Shown piece by piece: positions 1 through 9,307 of a stretch of 30,933 bases of DNA; the stretch's first letter is position 1; each line of letters opens with the position of its first letter. The notes beneath the pieces are model-generated. The model worked only from the letters and a program-made list of their open reading frames with translations, had not been told where the DNA came from and did not search any database. The position numbers and the translations under genes are program-made. The stretch lies in NCBI GenBank assembly GCA_964529405.1, contig CAZGWE010000012.1, positions 1-30,933 of the forward strand, written 5' to 3'. This DNA comes from CAZGWE01 sp964529405. Its GTDB lineage: Bacteria > Patescibacteriota > UBA1384 > XYA2-FULL-43-10 > 1-14-0-10-43-13.

Positions 1-2710
1 CCATTGCCGCCATTAGAATTCACACCACGGCCGCCGCCGCCGCCGCCCGAGCCGAGAAATATTTTTGAAAGGTCGCTTGCTCCGTAAGTCGCGCCGGCGG
101 CGGCACCGTTTTCACCGGTCGAACTGTTTGAACCGCCGGTCGCGGCGACACCATAGCTGGCGCCGCCGCCGCCGCCGCCGTTCCTGGCAGCGTTTTGGTA
201 GCTGGCGCCTCCTCCTCCTCCGCCTCCGCCGTTAGCCCCGACAGCGACTTTATGTCCGGTTATTGTAGCCCGCCGGTCGCAGTCGGAGAGCGAATTACTG
301 CCATTATATGATTCGCCGTGGTCACCGGCGGTGGCCGGGTAGGGATAATTGTTGCAACCGTTTGTTCCGCCGTTGCCGCCTCTAAAGCCATTGCCGCTCA
401 TATTAATCGTGCCGTTAATAGTCGCTGTGCCGCTGGCCCGGAAAAACATCACGCCGCCCTTGGTACCGTCCCATGCGCCGGCCGTCAAAGTCATTCCGTT
501 GTTAACCGTGACATTGATATAGTTTGGCACCCTCTGCAAAACCACTTTTTGATTGCCGGCCGCCGTGCCGATATTGGTATCGTCGCTTGTGCCGTCGCCG
601 TAATGTTTTGATTTGCCGGAAGTGAAAGTAATTGTATCATCGGAGATATTGTCGATGATCAGGGTTTCATAATTGCCGACATTGCCAAAATTAGCGGCGG
701 TACCTTGCAGGTTAATTAACAAAACTTCATCTCCCGCCGTCAAACAACCCGTCGAGGGCGATGCGGCCAATGTAGCGGAGTTTCCGGTCAGTGCTGCCAC
801 CGAATAATTAACGGCATCGCCACCGTCAGCACAAACCCGGCCGGTAATCAAATTATCGGCATTAATATTTTTATTGTCCGCGACAGTAATGCTGCCATCG
901 TCACCGCTGCCAGTCGGGAGAGTTCCCTGATCCTTTAAATTGGCTACACCGTCCGCGACTTGGATACTGCCGGAGTCCGATAAAGTATAATCACCGCTGC
1001 TGCTAAAATCCCAGCTTTGGCCGCTGCCCAGAACCAGATAGTCTATTTTGGGCAATTGTTTGCCGTCCGAGTTAAGATACGCCCGCCAAATAAACTGCCG
1101 CGGTGCCGTCCCTGCACTAAAAAGGGCAATTTTGGCGTTAATAACGCTGGCCGTATTGCTGTTGGCATAACTACCGGCTGTGGCCATCCAAGCCGAACCG
1201 TTCCACCAATACCAGGTACTGCCGCTATCGGGGGAAATCTGGTACTGGATGCTGCCGCTTGAACCGGAGCCTAAAACCTCGGTGAAAGCCGTAATAGAAG
1301 AGTATTGGTGGGCAGTCTTGTTAACAATCGTCGGCTGGTCGGCCGGATAAGAATTCTCGGCATCTGCCGCATCGTAACTTGGCGTCGAAGTTCCGGTGAT
1401 ACTGTTTGGCGAGTAGACGGCAACCCGGCCGCCGCCGCCGGCCGCGCCATTAGTCGCTTTATAATAAAGTGGGCAACAGCTGGTGTCCACACCCGCAGTG
1501 CCGCCATTGCCGCCTGTGGCCGTAACTGTAGTTAAGGAAATTGTCGTACCCGACAACCTGACCGATCCGCCTGCCCCTCCTCCGCCGCCGCCGGCCGCCG
1601 TGTAGCTGCCGCCGTTGCCATTGCCGCCGTTATTGCCGTTATTAGAGATTGCGGCCAGGCTTAGCGTGCCCCCGGCGATGTAAACAATGCCGCCGCCATC
1701 CCCGCCGGTACCGGTTGAAGCGCCATTGGCATTGGCCGATTGGCCGCCGCCCGAACCGAGATACAACTTGTCCAGCGAAGCGGACCCGTAGGTTGCGCCG
1801 GCAAAACCACCGACGCCATGATCCGAGGGAGAAACAAAATCATTGGCTTTGCCGCCGGCCGTGCCATAACTGCCGCCGCCGCCGCCGGCACCGCTATAGC
1901 GTTGGGCGTCACCACGGTTTCCACCACCGCCACCACCGGCATTATTGACATGGTTTAAGCTGCCGGCTCCGGAAACACTCTCGCCGGCCATAGCATTTGG
2001 ATCAATATACTGGTCGGTGTTGCCGCCGCGATAACCCTTGCCGCTAGTACCGATTGCGCCATTGACAGTTATCGTGCCGTTAGCCCGGAAGAATATTACG
2101 CCACCCCTGGTACCGTCCCAGTCGCTAGCCGTTAAGGTAATTTCGTTATTAACCGTCATATTAGTGTAATTGGGCACCCGTTGCAGGAGCACTTTCTGGT
2201 TGTCCGAAGTAGTACCAATGTTCGTATCATCGGTTGTGTTATCGCCGTAATATTTGGATTTACCGGAGGAAAAGGTAACAGTATTGGCGCTGACACTTTG
2301 GATACGCAATGTTTCAAAGTTGCCGACGTTGTCGAAACGGCTGGCCGTGCCCTGAAGATTGATCAATAAAATCTCATTTCCCGCCGAAAGACAACCGGCC
2401 GATGGTGTTGATGACAGAGTCGCTGTGCTTGTCGTCAAGGCCGTGACTGAATAATTGACCGCATCACCGCCATCGGCACAACTCCGGCCGGAAATTAAAT
2501 TGTTTGTATTTAAATTGGAACCCGAAGAAACCGTGATTGCCNNNNNNNNNNNNNNNNNNNNNNNNNNNNNNNNNNNNNNNNNNNNNNNNNNNNNNNNNNN
2601 NNNNNNNNNNNNNATCCGGCACCGCCGGCAGCTTTTAGCTGTGCCGCCCCGTTGCTGAATTCAATCTTATCTGAATCGTAAGTGTATTCACCGGCAGTTG
2701 AAAAATCCCA
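1..2710 (-). repeat. Tandem protein modules, offset 1647 bp (549 codons)
   Basis: Matching peptides recur in order: WDFS..G.YT, NLI[ST]GR.CADGGDAVNYSV, INLQGTA, KYYGDNT/KHYGDGT, DDTNIGT, VLQRVPNY and DGTRGGV/DGTKGGV. The NYSV copies are exactly 1647 bp apart. The second module continues beyond base 1. DNA identity is imperfect, so the duplication is old or has diversified. Confidence 0.75.
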
Positions 2711-3427
2711 GACATTAGTGGCGGCAGCGGATGCCCGCTTGGTGTTTAAAGTTAGAGTAGTCAAGAAAGTGCCGGCAATCAGAGTTATAACAACGGCAGC
2801 CTCGACAGCAACAACAGCCCAGTGGACAAAGTTATGCCAGGCATTCAGGTGCCAATTATAATAAAGCCTTGACTTTGCCCGCAACCAATTGTGAATTTTA
2901 TTAAAGGCAGGCAAGAGAGTCTTAGTACTTTTTTGAACTGCCAATATTTTTCTGTCCAGCGGAGAGATATCAGTCCAAGCTTTCTGGTTACTATTGTTTT
3001 TGACTCGATTGGGAATCTGGTCGTTATTGATATTACCGGCTTCTTTTTCATGGGACAGGGGAGAACGAGACTGAGACGAAAGTAATCCTGTTTGTTTTAT
3101 TTCAGTCCAAGAACCGGCCAGCATCTCCAACCAACTCTGTCTTGTCGAACCGGTCGAATAGGGTGAATTCAGGGGATTGTTAATCCAATCTTTTATCTCC
3201 TGTCTGGCGGCTCCCGATAGTTTGATAAATTTTATTCTGATCTCTTGCTTGCCGATAATGCCCTTGGTATAAAGCGAAAAATTCGCCAAGAAATTAAAAA
3301 CCTCATAGCTTCCCGGAGAAGAGTTATGTTTAAGATAAGACCCGTAATGGGATTCAAAAATGTCTCCCGAAACAAATTCGAAATTTTGCCCGTTGAGCTC
3401 AAAGTTTTCTTGAGCTTTGTTATCCAA
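1..3427 (-). CDS. Giant modular glycine-rich surface protein (5' part, runs off the window)
   Basis: I do not recognise a named family. The first ~200 residues are hydrophilic and probably cytoplasmic. One hydrophobic helix follows (2730-2830, around AVVAVEAAVVITLIAGTF), then an extracellular part made of long repeated modules. Downstream of the gap the frame stays open from 2541 to base 1, with Gly-rich runs coded by the GCC-rich + strand. Two modules are visible: NYSVTAL near 2457 recurs as NYSVAAL near 810, and WDFSTAGEY near 2710 recurs as WDFSSSGDY near 1013. The N-gap interrupts the gene, and the frames on its two sides differ because the gap is mis-sized. The start is uncertain: TTG at 3427 has GGAGG just upstream; TTG at 3445 is the longer option. 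Likely role (inference): cell-surface adhesion or an S-layer-like structure. Confidence 0.7.
2542..2613. other. Assembly gap (72 N) within the surface-protein gene
   Basis: A run of N breaks the open frame. The reading frame before and after the gap differs. Comparing the two protein modules suggests only about 22 bases are really missing. Confidence 0.95.
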
Positions 3428-3481
3428 CTCCCCTCCACACACCAAAAATTGGCCTTGAATGGCTTTTTATCATTTTACCAG

Positions 3482-3524
3482 ATCAACCAAAAAAATACCA
3501 AAAGACTGGTATTTTTTGGTTGAT
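3482..3524 (-). terminator. A/T-rich terminator-like hairpin after tRNA-Leu
   Basis: A near-perfect inverted repeat: the arm at 3482-3500 pairs with 3507-3524, and the loop is about 6 nt. On the minus strand it lies 58 nt downstream of the tRNA 3' end and upstream of the surface-protein start. It probably separates the two transcripts. The T-run lies inside the arm, so this is not a textbook terminator. Confidence 0.5.
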
Positions 3525-3525
3525 A

Positions 3526-3580
3526 CTCGGAGTGGAGTTTGAACCTGCAAGATTTTTACGGTAGCCGATGTTGCATGAAT
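3526..3580 (-). pseudogene. Possible tRNA 3'-half remnant
   Basis: Directly behind tRNA-Leu on the same strand, the sequence contains GCAGGTTCAAACTCC followed by ACTCCGAGTATCA. This resembles a T-arm plus acceptor end. The T-stem pairs poorly and no 5' half is present. It may be a decayed tandem tRNA or chance. Confidence 0.2.
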
Positions 3581-3581
3581 G

Positions 3582-3668
3582 TGGTGGGCGGAAGAGGACT
3601 TGAACCTCCATGGGTTTTACCCCACTAGCTCCTAAGGCTAGCGCGTATACCATTTTCGCCATCCGCCC
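3582..3668 (-). tRNA. tRNA-Leu (anticodon UAG)
   Basis: An 87-nt cloverleaf including an encoded CCA. The acceptor GGGCGGA pairs with TCCGCCC, followed by discriminator A and CCA. The anticodon stem CTAGC/GCTAG closes the loop CTTAGGA, giving anticodon TAG. A long variable arm (TGGG..CCCA) marks it as class II, and the T-loop is TTCAAGT. It reads CUA and other CUN leucine codons. Confidence 0.95.
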
Positions 3669-3743
3669 GCATTCTAATGGATTTTTCAGGACGAGTTTTT
3701 TAATTTCTTCATCCAAGCAATGCATAAGTCAAAAGTCTGTAAG

Positions 3744-3803
3744 GTCCCTAAAGTCTATAAAGAGAATACGAAGATCTGATTTTCTCGACTTTATAAACTT
3801 TAT
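3744..3803. repeat. Inverted repeat built on TTTATAAA-type units, downstream of the comEA-like gene
   Basis: The arm AAAGTCTATAAAGAGAA (3750-3766) pairs with the run beginning TTCTCGACTTTATAAAC (3782-3801). A direct repeat, TTTATAAAC twice, forms the right end. It sits just past the comEA-like stop codon and may end that transcript. It resembles the degenerate repeat sequence seen elsewhere in this window. Confidence 0.5.
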
Positions 3804-3806
3804 AAA

Positions 3807-4400
3807 CTAATCAACGGTAATCTTATCCTTAAATTTCTCAAACGTCTTTGGGCCGATGCCTTTGACACTCTGGATCTCTTCGATTGTTTTAAAACCGCCG
3901 CGAGCTTCGCGATATTCGATAATAGCTTTGGCATAAGCCGGACCGATTCCGGGCAACGAATCGAGCTGGTTGGCGGAAGCGTTATTGATGTTAATTGTTC
4001 CGGCTACCGAAGCCGATTCGGATTTGATCGAAGGCGAAACCGGTTCAACCGAGATTTGCGGTTGCGATGCCGGCACCGGCTCCGCTGTTGGCTGTTGCGT
4101 TTTTGGTGCTTCCGCAGTAGTAGCAGCTGCTTTAACTTGGCCTTGATCTGTCGGAGCAGCGGGTGCTGCATTCGCCGTTTCAGATATTTTGTCCGGCCCG
4201 GCAGATCTTGTCCTGGCCTTTTCCAATTCGACAATCCTGTTTTCCAGCATTCCAATCTTGTCATTGATGCCGGCAGCATTTTGGTTTCTCTGATAAAGCA
4301 GGAAACCAAAGCCGGCAACAACCAAGCCAAACAATATCCCTCCGATTAGAAACCGATATTGCTCGATCAATTTGCCCAAGTTGATCTTCTCGTCCTGCAT
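3807..4400 (-). CDS. comEA: ComEA-like helix-hairpin-helix DNA-binding protein
   Basis: Likely a membrane-anchored DNA receptor for natural transformation. ComEA binds incoming double-stranded DNA outside the membrane and passes it to ComEC. The 197 residues are a short cytoplasmic N-terminus, one membrane helix (about 17-37, IGGILFGLVVAGFGFLLY), a short coiled stretch (NDKIGMLENRIVELEKA), a low-complexity Ala/Pro/Gln linker (65-130) and a C-terminal double HhH (135-197) with NINNASANQLDSLPGIGPAY and VKGIGPKTFEKF. The SLBB domain of many ComEA proteins is absent; the linker takes its place. It starts 23 nt after the recG stop, so the two probably share a transcript. comEC is not in the window. 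Confidence 0.8.
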   Translation of the reverse strand: MQDEKINLGKLIEQYRFLIGGILFGLVVAGFGFLLYQRNQNAAGINDKIGMLENRIVELEKARTRSAGPDKISETANAAPAAPTDQGQVKAAATTAEAPKTQQPTAEPVPASQPQISVEPVSPSIKSESASVAGTININNASANQLDSLPGIGPAYAKAIIEYREARGGFKTIEEIQSVKGIGPKTFEKFKDKITVD

Positions 4401-4423
4401 AAAATTCTGAATCCTAAAGAATT

Positions 4424-6586
4424 TTATTCCATGTGTTTACTTGCTTCAAACTCCGCCAGTTTCTCTTTGATGCTCAAATAATTTTCAAGATGAGGATCTT
4501 CTTGCACAATCTCGGAAGCTGCCCGACTTGCCTGCTCGATCAATATTCTATCGGAAATGGAGGCCATTTTCAACTCCAGTTGCCCGGATTGCATTGTGCC
4601 GAAGACATCGCCCGGTCCGCGCATCTCCAGATCAATCTCAGCAAGTTTAAAACCGTCGGAAATATTTTCCAAACTTCTTAAACGGACCAGGGAGTTTTGA
4701 CTTTGGGAACCGGAAAATAAGAGACAAAAAGATTGATGTTCGGCGCGCCCGACGCGACCGCGAAATTGGTGGATTTGGGCCAGACCGAAACGTTCCGCGT
4801 CCTCAATCATCATAACGGAGGCGTTCGGTATATCTATACCTACTTCGATAACAGATGTACTAACCAAAATATCATACTTTTTATGACAAAAATCCGACAG
4901 AACCGCCTCTTTTTCCTTTGACTTCATCTTGCCATGGAGCATAGCTGCCTTAAATTCCGGAAAAATCTCCTTGCTTAACTTTTTATACTCTTTTATAACT
5001 GATTTTTTGTCCTGATCAAACAATCCGCATGCCGTCCTCTGTTCTCCGTCTTCCAACTCTTCGATCAACGGACAAACCACGAACACCTGCTGGCCGGCTT
5101 TTATATGAGTCCTAATAAAATCATACGCTTTCATACGGTTCTCGGGTTCAACGAAACGGGTTTTGATTTCCTTACGATTTTGGGGTTTTTCGTTTATGAC
5201 AGAAACATTCAGGTCGCCGAACAAGGCGAGATGGAGAGTTCGCGGAATCGGCGTCGCCGTCATGCTTAAAAAGTGCGGCTTGAGTTTGCCGTTTGTTTTC
5301 TCTTTGAGTAATGCTCTCTGCTTGACACCAAAGCGATGCTGCTCATCAACAATTATTAACCCCGCTTTTTCTAATTCAATACTGCGTTGCAGCAACGCAT
5401 GGGTACCGATTAATATTTGCGCTTCGCCGGGTTTTATTTTTTGGTTATTGGAATTTGGAGCTTGTTTGTTGCTTGTGACTTGGTTATCGGTTATTTTCTT
5501 AATATTGGATGTCAGCAGTCCGACTGTAATGTCGTAACTGGAAAATAGTTTCAAAAAAGTCTCGAAGTGCTGCATTGCCAGCACTTCGGTCGGTACCATT
5601 AACGCCACTTTGAAGCCTGCCTTTGTGGCGGCATAAGCAGCAACAGCCGCCACAACCGTTTTGCCGCTGCCGACATCGCCGTTTAGCAAACGGTTCATCG
5701 GCCTGCCTCGCGCCAGATCATCTATAATATCTTGTGCTGCTTTTTTCTGATCGCTTGTCAATTCAAAAGGCAAATTGCCAATAAACGATTCGATAGCGGC
5801 ATCATCAATTTTTATAACGGGCGCCTGCTCTCGTTTCAATTCTTCTTTTAACAACCTTGCTCTCAATGAAATTAAAAACAGTTCGTCGAAAGCCAGGCGC
5901 TTTCTGGCTGTCTCGACTTGCTCAAGATTTATCGGCGTATGAATTTGTATGATGGCTTCTTTGAGCGGTAAAAGTTCATACTTTTTCATAACATCTTGCG
6001 GCAAAAAATCTTTTAGAATATCCTTCGGGGGAATCTTCGAATCGAGAAGCCCTTCAATTATTCGAGCAATATAACTGCTCGACAATCCTGCCGTTGTTGG
6101 ATAAACCGGCGCAATACAAGGCTTTTTCATGCGTGTCGGCGCCTCCATCACCCATTCATTAGTGAACGGGCTGTGATCAACCCTGCCCCGAAAAATCCAC
6201 TCTGACCCAGCCGGCAATATCTTCTTTAAAAACGGCTGGTTAAACCAAACCAGTTTGATAGTGCCGGTCCCGTCCTCAACCACCGCCTCGGTAATCTTCA
6301 TATGCTGCCGGGAGGTCAATTTATTGGCAATGCCCAGAATTCTCCCCTTGATCGTCGGGACATCGGAATCCGAGATTTGATTGGAAATTAAAAATTGGCC
6401 ACTGAAAATTCCATTACCCAAATCTTTGATTTGAGTAATAGTTGCATAGTCCTCATATCTTCTCGGCCAATGGAAAATCAAGTCCTTGGTTGTTTCGATT
6501 CCCAGTTTATGGAATTTTTCCGCCAGTTTCGGCCCAACACCTTTGATATATTGGATTTTAGTTTCTAAATCGCTTTGCATATACAT
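4424..6586 (-). CDS. recG: ATP-dependent DNA helicase RecG
   Basis: RecG remodels stalled replication forks and branch-migrates Holliday junctions. The 720 residues show the N-terminal wedge/OB region (KGVGPKLAEKFHKLGI at the start, a fingerprint of the family), Walker A GDVGSGKT near residue 300, the DEQH box with HRFG near 413, and motif III SMTATPIPRT near 445. The C-terminal helicase domain has STSVIEVGIDIPNA and the QFRGRVGRAEH motif. Residues about 358-381 (KKITDNQVTSNKQAPNSNN and following) replace a normally short loop and are coded by degenerate 7-bp repeats. ATG 6586 and ATG 6580 are both possible starts; no clear Shine-Dalgarno favours either. It is separated from folD by a palindrome at 6624-6661. 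Confidence 0.95.
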   Translation of the reverse strand: MYMQSDLETKIQYIKGVGPKLAEKFHKLGIETTKDLIFHWPRRYEDYATITQIKDLGNGIFSGQFLISNQISDSDVPTIKGRILGIANKLTSRQHMKITEAVVEDGTGTIKLVWFNQPFLKKILPAGSEWIFRGRVDHSPFTNEWVMEAPTRMKKPCIAPVYPTTAGLSSSYIARIIEGLLDSKIPPKDILKDFLPQDVMKKYELLPLKEAIIQIHTPINLEQVETARKRLAFDELFLISLRARLLKEELKREQAPVIKIDDAAIESFIGNLPFELTSDQKKAAQDIIDDLARGRPMNRLLNGDVGSGKTVVAAVAAYAATKAGFKVALMVPTEVLAMQHFETFLKLFSSYDITVGLLTSNIKKITDNQVTSNKQAPNSNNQKIKPGEAQILIGTHALLQRSIELEKAGLIIVDEQHRFGVKQRALLKEKTNGKLKPHFLSMTATPIPRTLHLALFGDLNVSVINEKPQNRKEIKTRFVEPENRMKAYDFIRTHIKAGQQVFVVCPLIEELEDGEQRTACGLFDQDKKSVIKEYKKLSKEIFPEFKAAMLHGKMKSKEKEAVLSDFCHKKYDILVSTSVIEVGIDIPNASVMMIEDAERFGLAQIHQFRGRVGRAEHQSFCLLFSGSQSQNSLVRLRSLENISDGFKLAEIDLEMRGPGDVFGTMQSGQLELKMASISDRILIEQASRAASEIVQEDPHLENYLSIKEKLAEFEASKHME
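5441..5510. repeat. Degenerate heptamer repeat inside recG
   Basis: On the + strand the segment reads as consecutive 7-mers of TTG type: TTGGTTA, TTGGAAT, TTGGAGC, TTGTTTG, TTGCTTG and so on. It codes for an Asn/Gln/Lys-rich loop in RecG, between motif Ia and the segment leading to the DEQH box. Confidence 0.65.
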
Positions 6587-6623
6587 ACTTTATTAAATCA
6601 AAAATAGCCATATAAAACAAAAG

Positions 6624-6661
6624 GTCCAGAAATAACTAGCGATCGTTATGTATTTCTGGAA
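6624..6661. repeat. 38-bp GATCG-centred palindrome, copy 1
   Basis: Outer arms TCCAGAAATA and TATTTCTGGA flank a core AGCGATCGTT. It lies between folD and recG, so it is downstream of folD and upstream of recG. It has the same length and layout as the copies at 24162 and 25084. Confidence 0.8.
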
Positions 6662-6694
6662 TTATTTATAAAGACTGGTCTATTATTAGCCGGA

Positions 6695-7543
6695 TTAATT
6701 AACCAGGTTTTTTAATAGCATTGCTATAGTCATCGGACCGATGCCGCCGGGGACGGGAGCGTAGAACGAGGCTTTGGCATAAGCAGCCGAATCAATGTCG
6801 CCGACAAGTCTGCCGCCGGATTCCGATGTACCGGCATCAATAAGGACGACACCGCTTTTAACCATTTCCGGTTTTATCAGTCCGGCCTGGCCGGTGGCAG
6901 AAATTACAACATCTGCGCCTTTGATGAAACTCAAGGCTTCACTATCTATCAAATCAAAAGCTCTGATACTGTTCGAGGTCATAGGCCGAGAACTATCAGT
7001 TTTAATTCTTGCCCCAACACCACTTTGCTCGAACGATAAACAACGATAAAGCGGATTGCCGACTAAAAATCCTTTGCCAATAATGGCAATAGTTACTTTT
7101 GTTAGATCAACGCCAGACTGGCTAAGAGCTGTTTTAATTGCCAAAACCACCGGCGGATAAAAATCAGATTCCAACCCCTGACAGTAGCGTAAGCCGTCAA
7201 TATCTTTGTGCGGCGAAATAGCCGCAATCACTGCTTCGCGATCAATTTGAGACGGCACCGGAATCTGTATCATGATACCAGCAACGTCTTCATCTCGATC
7301 CAACTGCTTAATTTTGCTTAAAACCTCGTCTTGATTTACTGAAGCGCCATATTTATAAAGTTTAAAATTAATGCCGGTTTGCGCGGCGAGACGCTGTTTC
7401 AGAGCAACGTAGTTAACCGAAACCGGATCGTCGCCAATCAAAAAAACAGCCATAGTCGGCTTGCGTTTCATTTCGGAGATTCGGTCTTTGAGCTCCTTGA
7501 GAATAGAATCCCTGATTTTGCATCCATCAAATATCATGGTCAC
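6695..7543 (-). CDS. folD: Bifunctional methylenetetrahydrofolate dehydrogenase/cyclohydrolase FolD
   Basis: FolD interconverts 5,10-methylene-THF, methenyl-THF and 10-formyl-THF in the cytosol. The 282 residues match the family length. Visible motifs are SVNYVALKQRLA, which carries the catalytic Tyr and Lys; IQIPVP; KDIDGL; a diverged dinucleotide-binding turn GKGFLVGNP (commonly GRSxxVGxP); and the C-terminal VPGGIGPMT signature. The usual Arg-Ser of the NADP site is replaced by Lys-Gly, so cofactor preference may differ (inference). It starts 15 nt after the tatD stop, indicating a shared transcript. ATG 7543 or 7537 could start translation. Confidence 0.93.
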   Translation of the reverse strand: MTMIFDGCKIRDSILKELKDRISEMKRKPTMAVFLIGDDPVSVNYVALKQRLAAQTGINFKLYKYGASVNQDEVLSKIKQLDRDEDVAGIMIQIPVPSQIDREAVIAAISPHKDIDGLRYCQGLESDFYPPVVLAIKTALSQSGVDLTKVTIAIIGKGFLVGNPLYRCLSFEQSGVGARIKTDSSRPMTSNSIRAFDLIDSEALSFIKGADVVISATGQAGLIKPEMVKSGVVLIDAGTSESGGRLVGDIDSAAYAKASFYAPVPGGIGPMTIAMLLKNLVN

Positions 7544-7558
7544 GATTGTAGCACATTA

Positions 7559-8347
7559 TTATGTAATTCCAAACAGTTTCGTCGCCTTTTTGGTTGTCTC
7601 CCTCTTTACTTCGGCTAAGCTTAAATTTTTTATCTCGGCAATTTTGCGCGCTACCTCTACAACATAGGCCGGTTCGTTGCGTTTGCCGCGATATGGTTCC
7701 GGTGCCAGATAGGGCGAATCAGTCTCGATCATAATTGAACCGATCGGAACCCGCTTGACCGCTTCGATTATCTCCTCTGATTTTTTATAGGTGATGTTGC
7801 CGGTAAAGGAGAGCGCAAAACCAAGATCAAGTACCTTTTCGGCAAATTGATGGTTGCCCGAAAAACAGTGGAGCACCCCGCGCAAACCAGACGAATAGCT
7901 CTTCATAACCGCCAATATATCGGCCTCCGCTTCACGGCTATGGATAATAACCGGCAGCTTGGTCTCCAGCGCCAAATCCAACATCTGTTCAAAGCAAAAT
8001 ATTTGCTGTTCGCGGCTTGGGCAATGGGCGTATTGCGATGAACGTTTTAAATAATAGTAGTCGAGACCGATTTCGCCGATTGCCACAACTTTTTCATTGC
8101 CGGCATAGGTAAGCAAAGTGCCTCTTGTCTCAATATCCAGGTCGAGCGATGAGTGGGGATGAAGACCAACCGAAGCATAGATTTCCGGATAGCGGCGGGC
8201 TAATTCCAAAGAATGCTTTGATGATTCCAGATCAACGCCAACATTAAGGACTCGTTCAACTCCAGCTTCTTTTGCCCGGCCAAGTATGGCTCCTGTCTCG
8301 TACTTGAATTCGGGAAAGTCCAAATGTGCGTGGGTATCAATAAACAT
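7559..8347 (-). CDS. tatD: TatD family metal-dependent deoxyribonuclease
   Basis: TatD proteins are TIM-barrel amidohydrolase-fold nucleases with 3'-5' exonuclease activity, used in DNA repair or turnover. The N-terminal FIDTHAHLD holds the first metal-binding His pair. Further ligands are GEIGLDYYY (Glu), PVIIHSREAE (His), LHCFSG (His) and ETDSPYLAPEPYRGKRNEP (Asp). The chosen start is ATG 8347 (MFIDTHAH), because homologues begin right at this strand. A longer TTG start at 8365 would add six residues that fall into the repeat-rich spacer. It is upstream of folD, with only 15 nt between. Confidence 0.93.
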   Translation of the reverse strand: MFIDTHAHLDFPEFKYETGAILGRAKEAGVERVLNVGVDLESSKHSLELARRYPEIYASVGLHPHSSLDLDIETRGTLLTYAGNEKVVAIGEIGLDYYYLKRSSQYAHCPSREQQIFCFEQMLDLALETKLPVIIHSREAEADILAVMKSYSSGLRGVLHCFSGNHQFAEKVLDLGFALSFTGNITYKKSEEIIEAVKRVPIGSIMIETDSPYLAPEPYRGKRNEPAYVVEVARKIAEIKNLSLAEVKRETTKKATKLFGIT

Positions 8348-8365
8348 ATAGTCACAAATGGACAA

Positions 8366-8442
8366 CGAACTTAACGGACGACGGACGGCAGATCTGCTCT
8401 CCGTTGTCTGTTGTCGGTTTGTCTGTCGTCCGTTCCTGTCTT
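8366..8442. repeat. Intergenic heptamer-type repeat with inverted ends
   Basis: On the + strand 7-mers follow one another: AACGGAC, GACGGAC, then CCGTTGT, CTGTTGT, CGGTTTG, TCTGTCG, TCCGTTC. AACGGACGAC near the left end is the complement of GTCGTCCGTT near the right end, so the RNA could fold. It fills the space between the EamA-type gene and tatD. Confidence 0.55.
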
Positions 8443-8444
8443 AT

Positions 8445-9284
8445 TTATTTCCAAAACGTCACATACAATATTGAAGCTACAATTACTCCCATGGCCGCCA
8501 GATCGCGTTTGTACAATTTTTCACCGAAGTAATTATAGCAGAATATATAGATCATAAACGGTCCAAGCAATAAAACAATGGTTGTTTCGACCACGCCCAG
8601 GTTTTGGAAACCATAAAACTTCAGGACCATCTGCATAACGCCGAAGACGGCCGAAAGAATAGTCAGGGCAAAAGCTTCTTTGGGCATTGAAAGCAGTTTT
8701 GGCTTGTATAGGATAAGAAAAACAATGGCAATTATTGTCGTTCGGATAAAATAGAGTGAAACCGGCGATATCGCTGCCAACAGCTGTTTAATCAGAATTG
8801 ATTCCAGCGCAATCAAAAACATTGCCAGCATGGTTCTTTTGGCAACTCGAGAAAGTTCGAGATGATGGCGGCGGAAACGGGAAACCACCAAAGCCAGCGA
8901 GGAGACCAGCCCGGCTATAAGCGTACTCACGCTTCTCTCTTCCGATAAAAAAATCCCGGCCAGCATAACGGTAGCCAGCGGCATAAAAAGCATGATTAAT
9001 TCAAATTCAGCCAGGTTTTCTTTCTGGATACCCTGGTAATAAAAAACATTCCAGGTTACCGCCACCATGATCATCAGAATAAACAGCCCAATGTAGTGCC
9101 ACTGCCTGATAAGATCATAGTTTACGCTGCCCCATCCCGAGAGAAAGACTGCGGTAATAAGAGCTAAAAAGATAAAGAGCAGGGGGATAAAACGCATCAC
9201 CGGTACCTTGTAGCGTCCAAGGATTATCTTGTCAGAGACTACTCCGCCGGCATAACCGATGGATGAAAAAAAGGCTTCTAACAA
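8445..9284 (-). CDS. EamA/DMT-type membrane permease
   Basis: A polytopic membrane protein of about 279 residues with roughly nine or ten hydrophobic helices in two halves. The arrangement fits the drug/metabolite transporter (EamA) superfamily; the substrate cannot be told. The C-terminal half has NLGVVETTIVLLLGPFMIY, and the EKL and VASILYV end typical of EamA repeats. The start is set by a strong AGGAGG followed 5 nt later by TTG at 9284. The upstream ATG (9314) lies inside a mobile-type palindromic repeat and would add ten residues. The gene is flanked by repeats on both sides (9308-9412 and 8366-8442). Confidence 0.75.
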   Translation of the reverse strand: MLEAFFSSIGYAGGVVSDKIILGRYKVPVMRFIPLLFIFLALITAVFLSGWGSVNYDLIRQWHYIGLFILMIMVAVTWNVFYYQGIQKENLAEFELIMLFMPLATVMLAGIFLSEERSVSTLIAGLVSSLALVVSRFRRHHLELSRVAKRTMLAMFLIALESILIKQLLAAISPVSLYFIRTTIIAIVFLILYKPKLLSMPKEAFALTILSAVFGVMQMVLKFYGFQNLGVVETTIVLLLGPFMIYIFCYNYFGEKLYKRDLAAMGVIVASILYVTFWK

Positions 9285-9307
9285 TTTACCCTCCTGTTTA
9301 TTACATC

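Noticed and set aside
1649..1958. Several short open frames on both strands in the GCC-rich region
   Set aside because: They are shadows of the single long minus frame, which shows conserved module motifs at matching spacing. Arg/His-rich or Ala-rich translations are typical of shifted Gly-rich code.
2900..3427. PilZ domain in the N-terminal part of the surface protein
   Set aside because: The end of the segment looks vaguely similar, but the RxxxR and D/NxSxxG motifs are missing.
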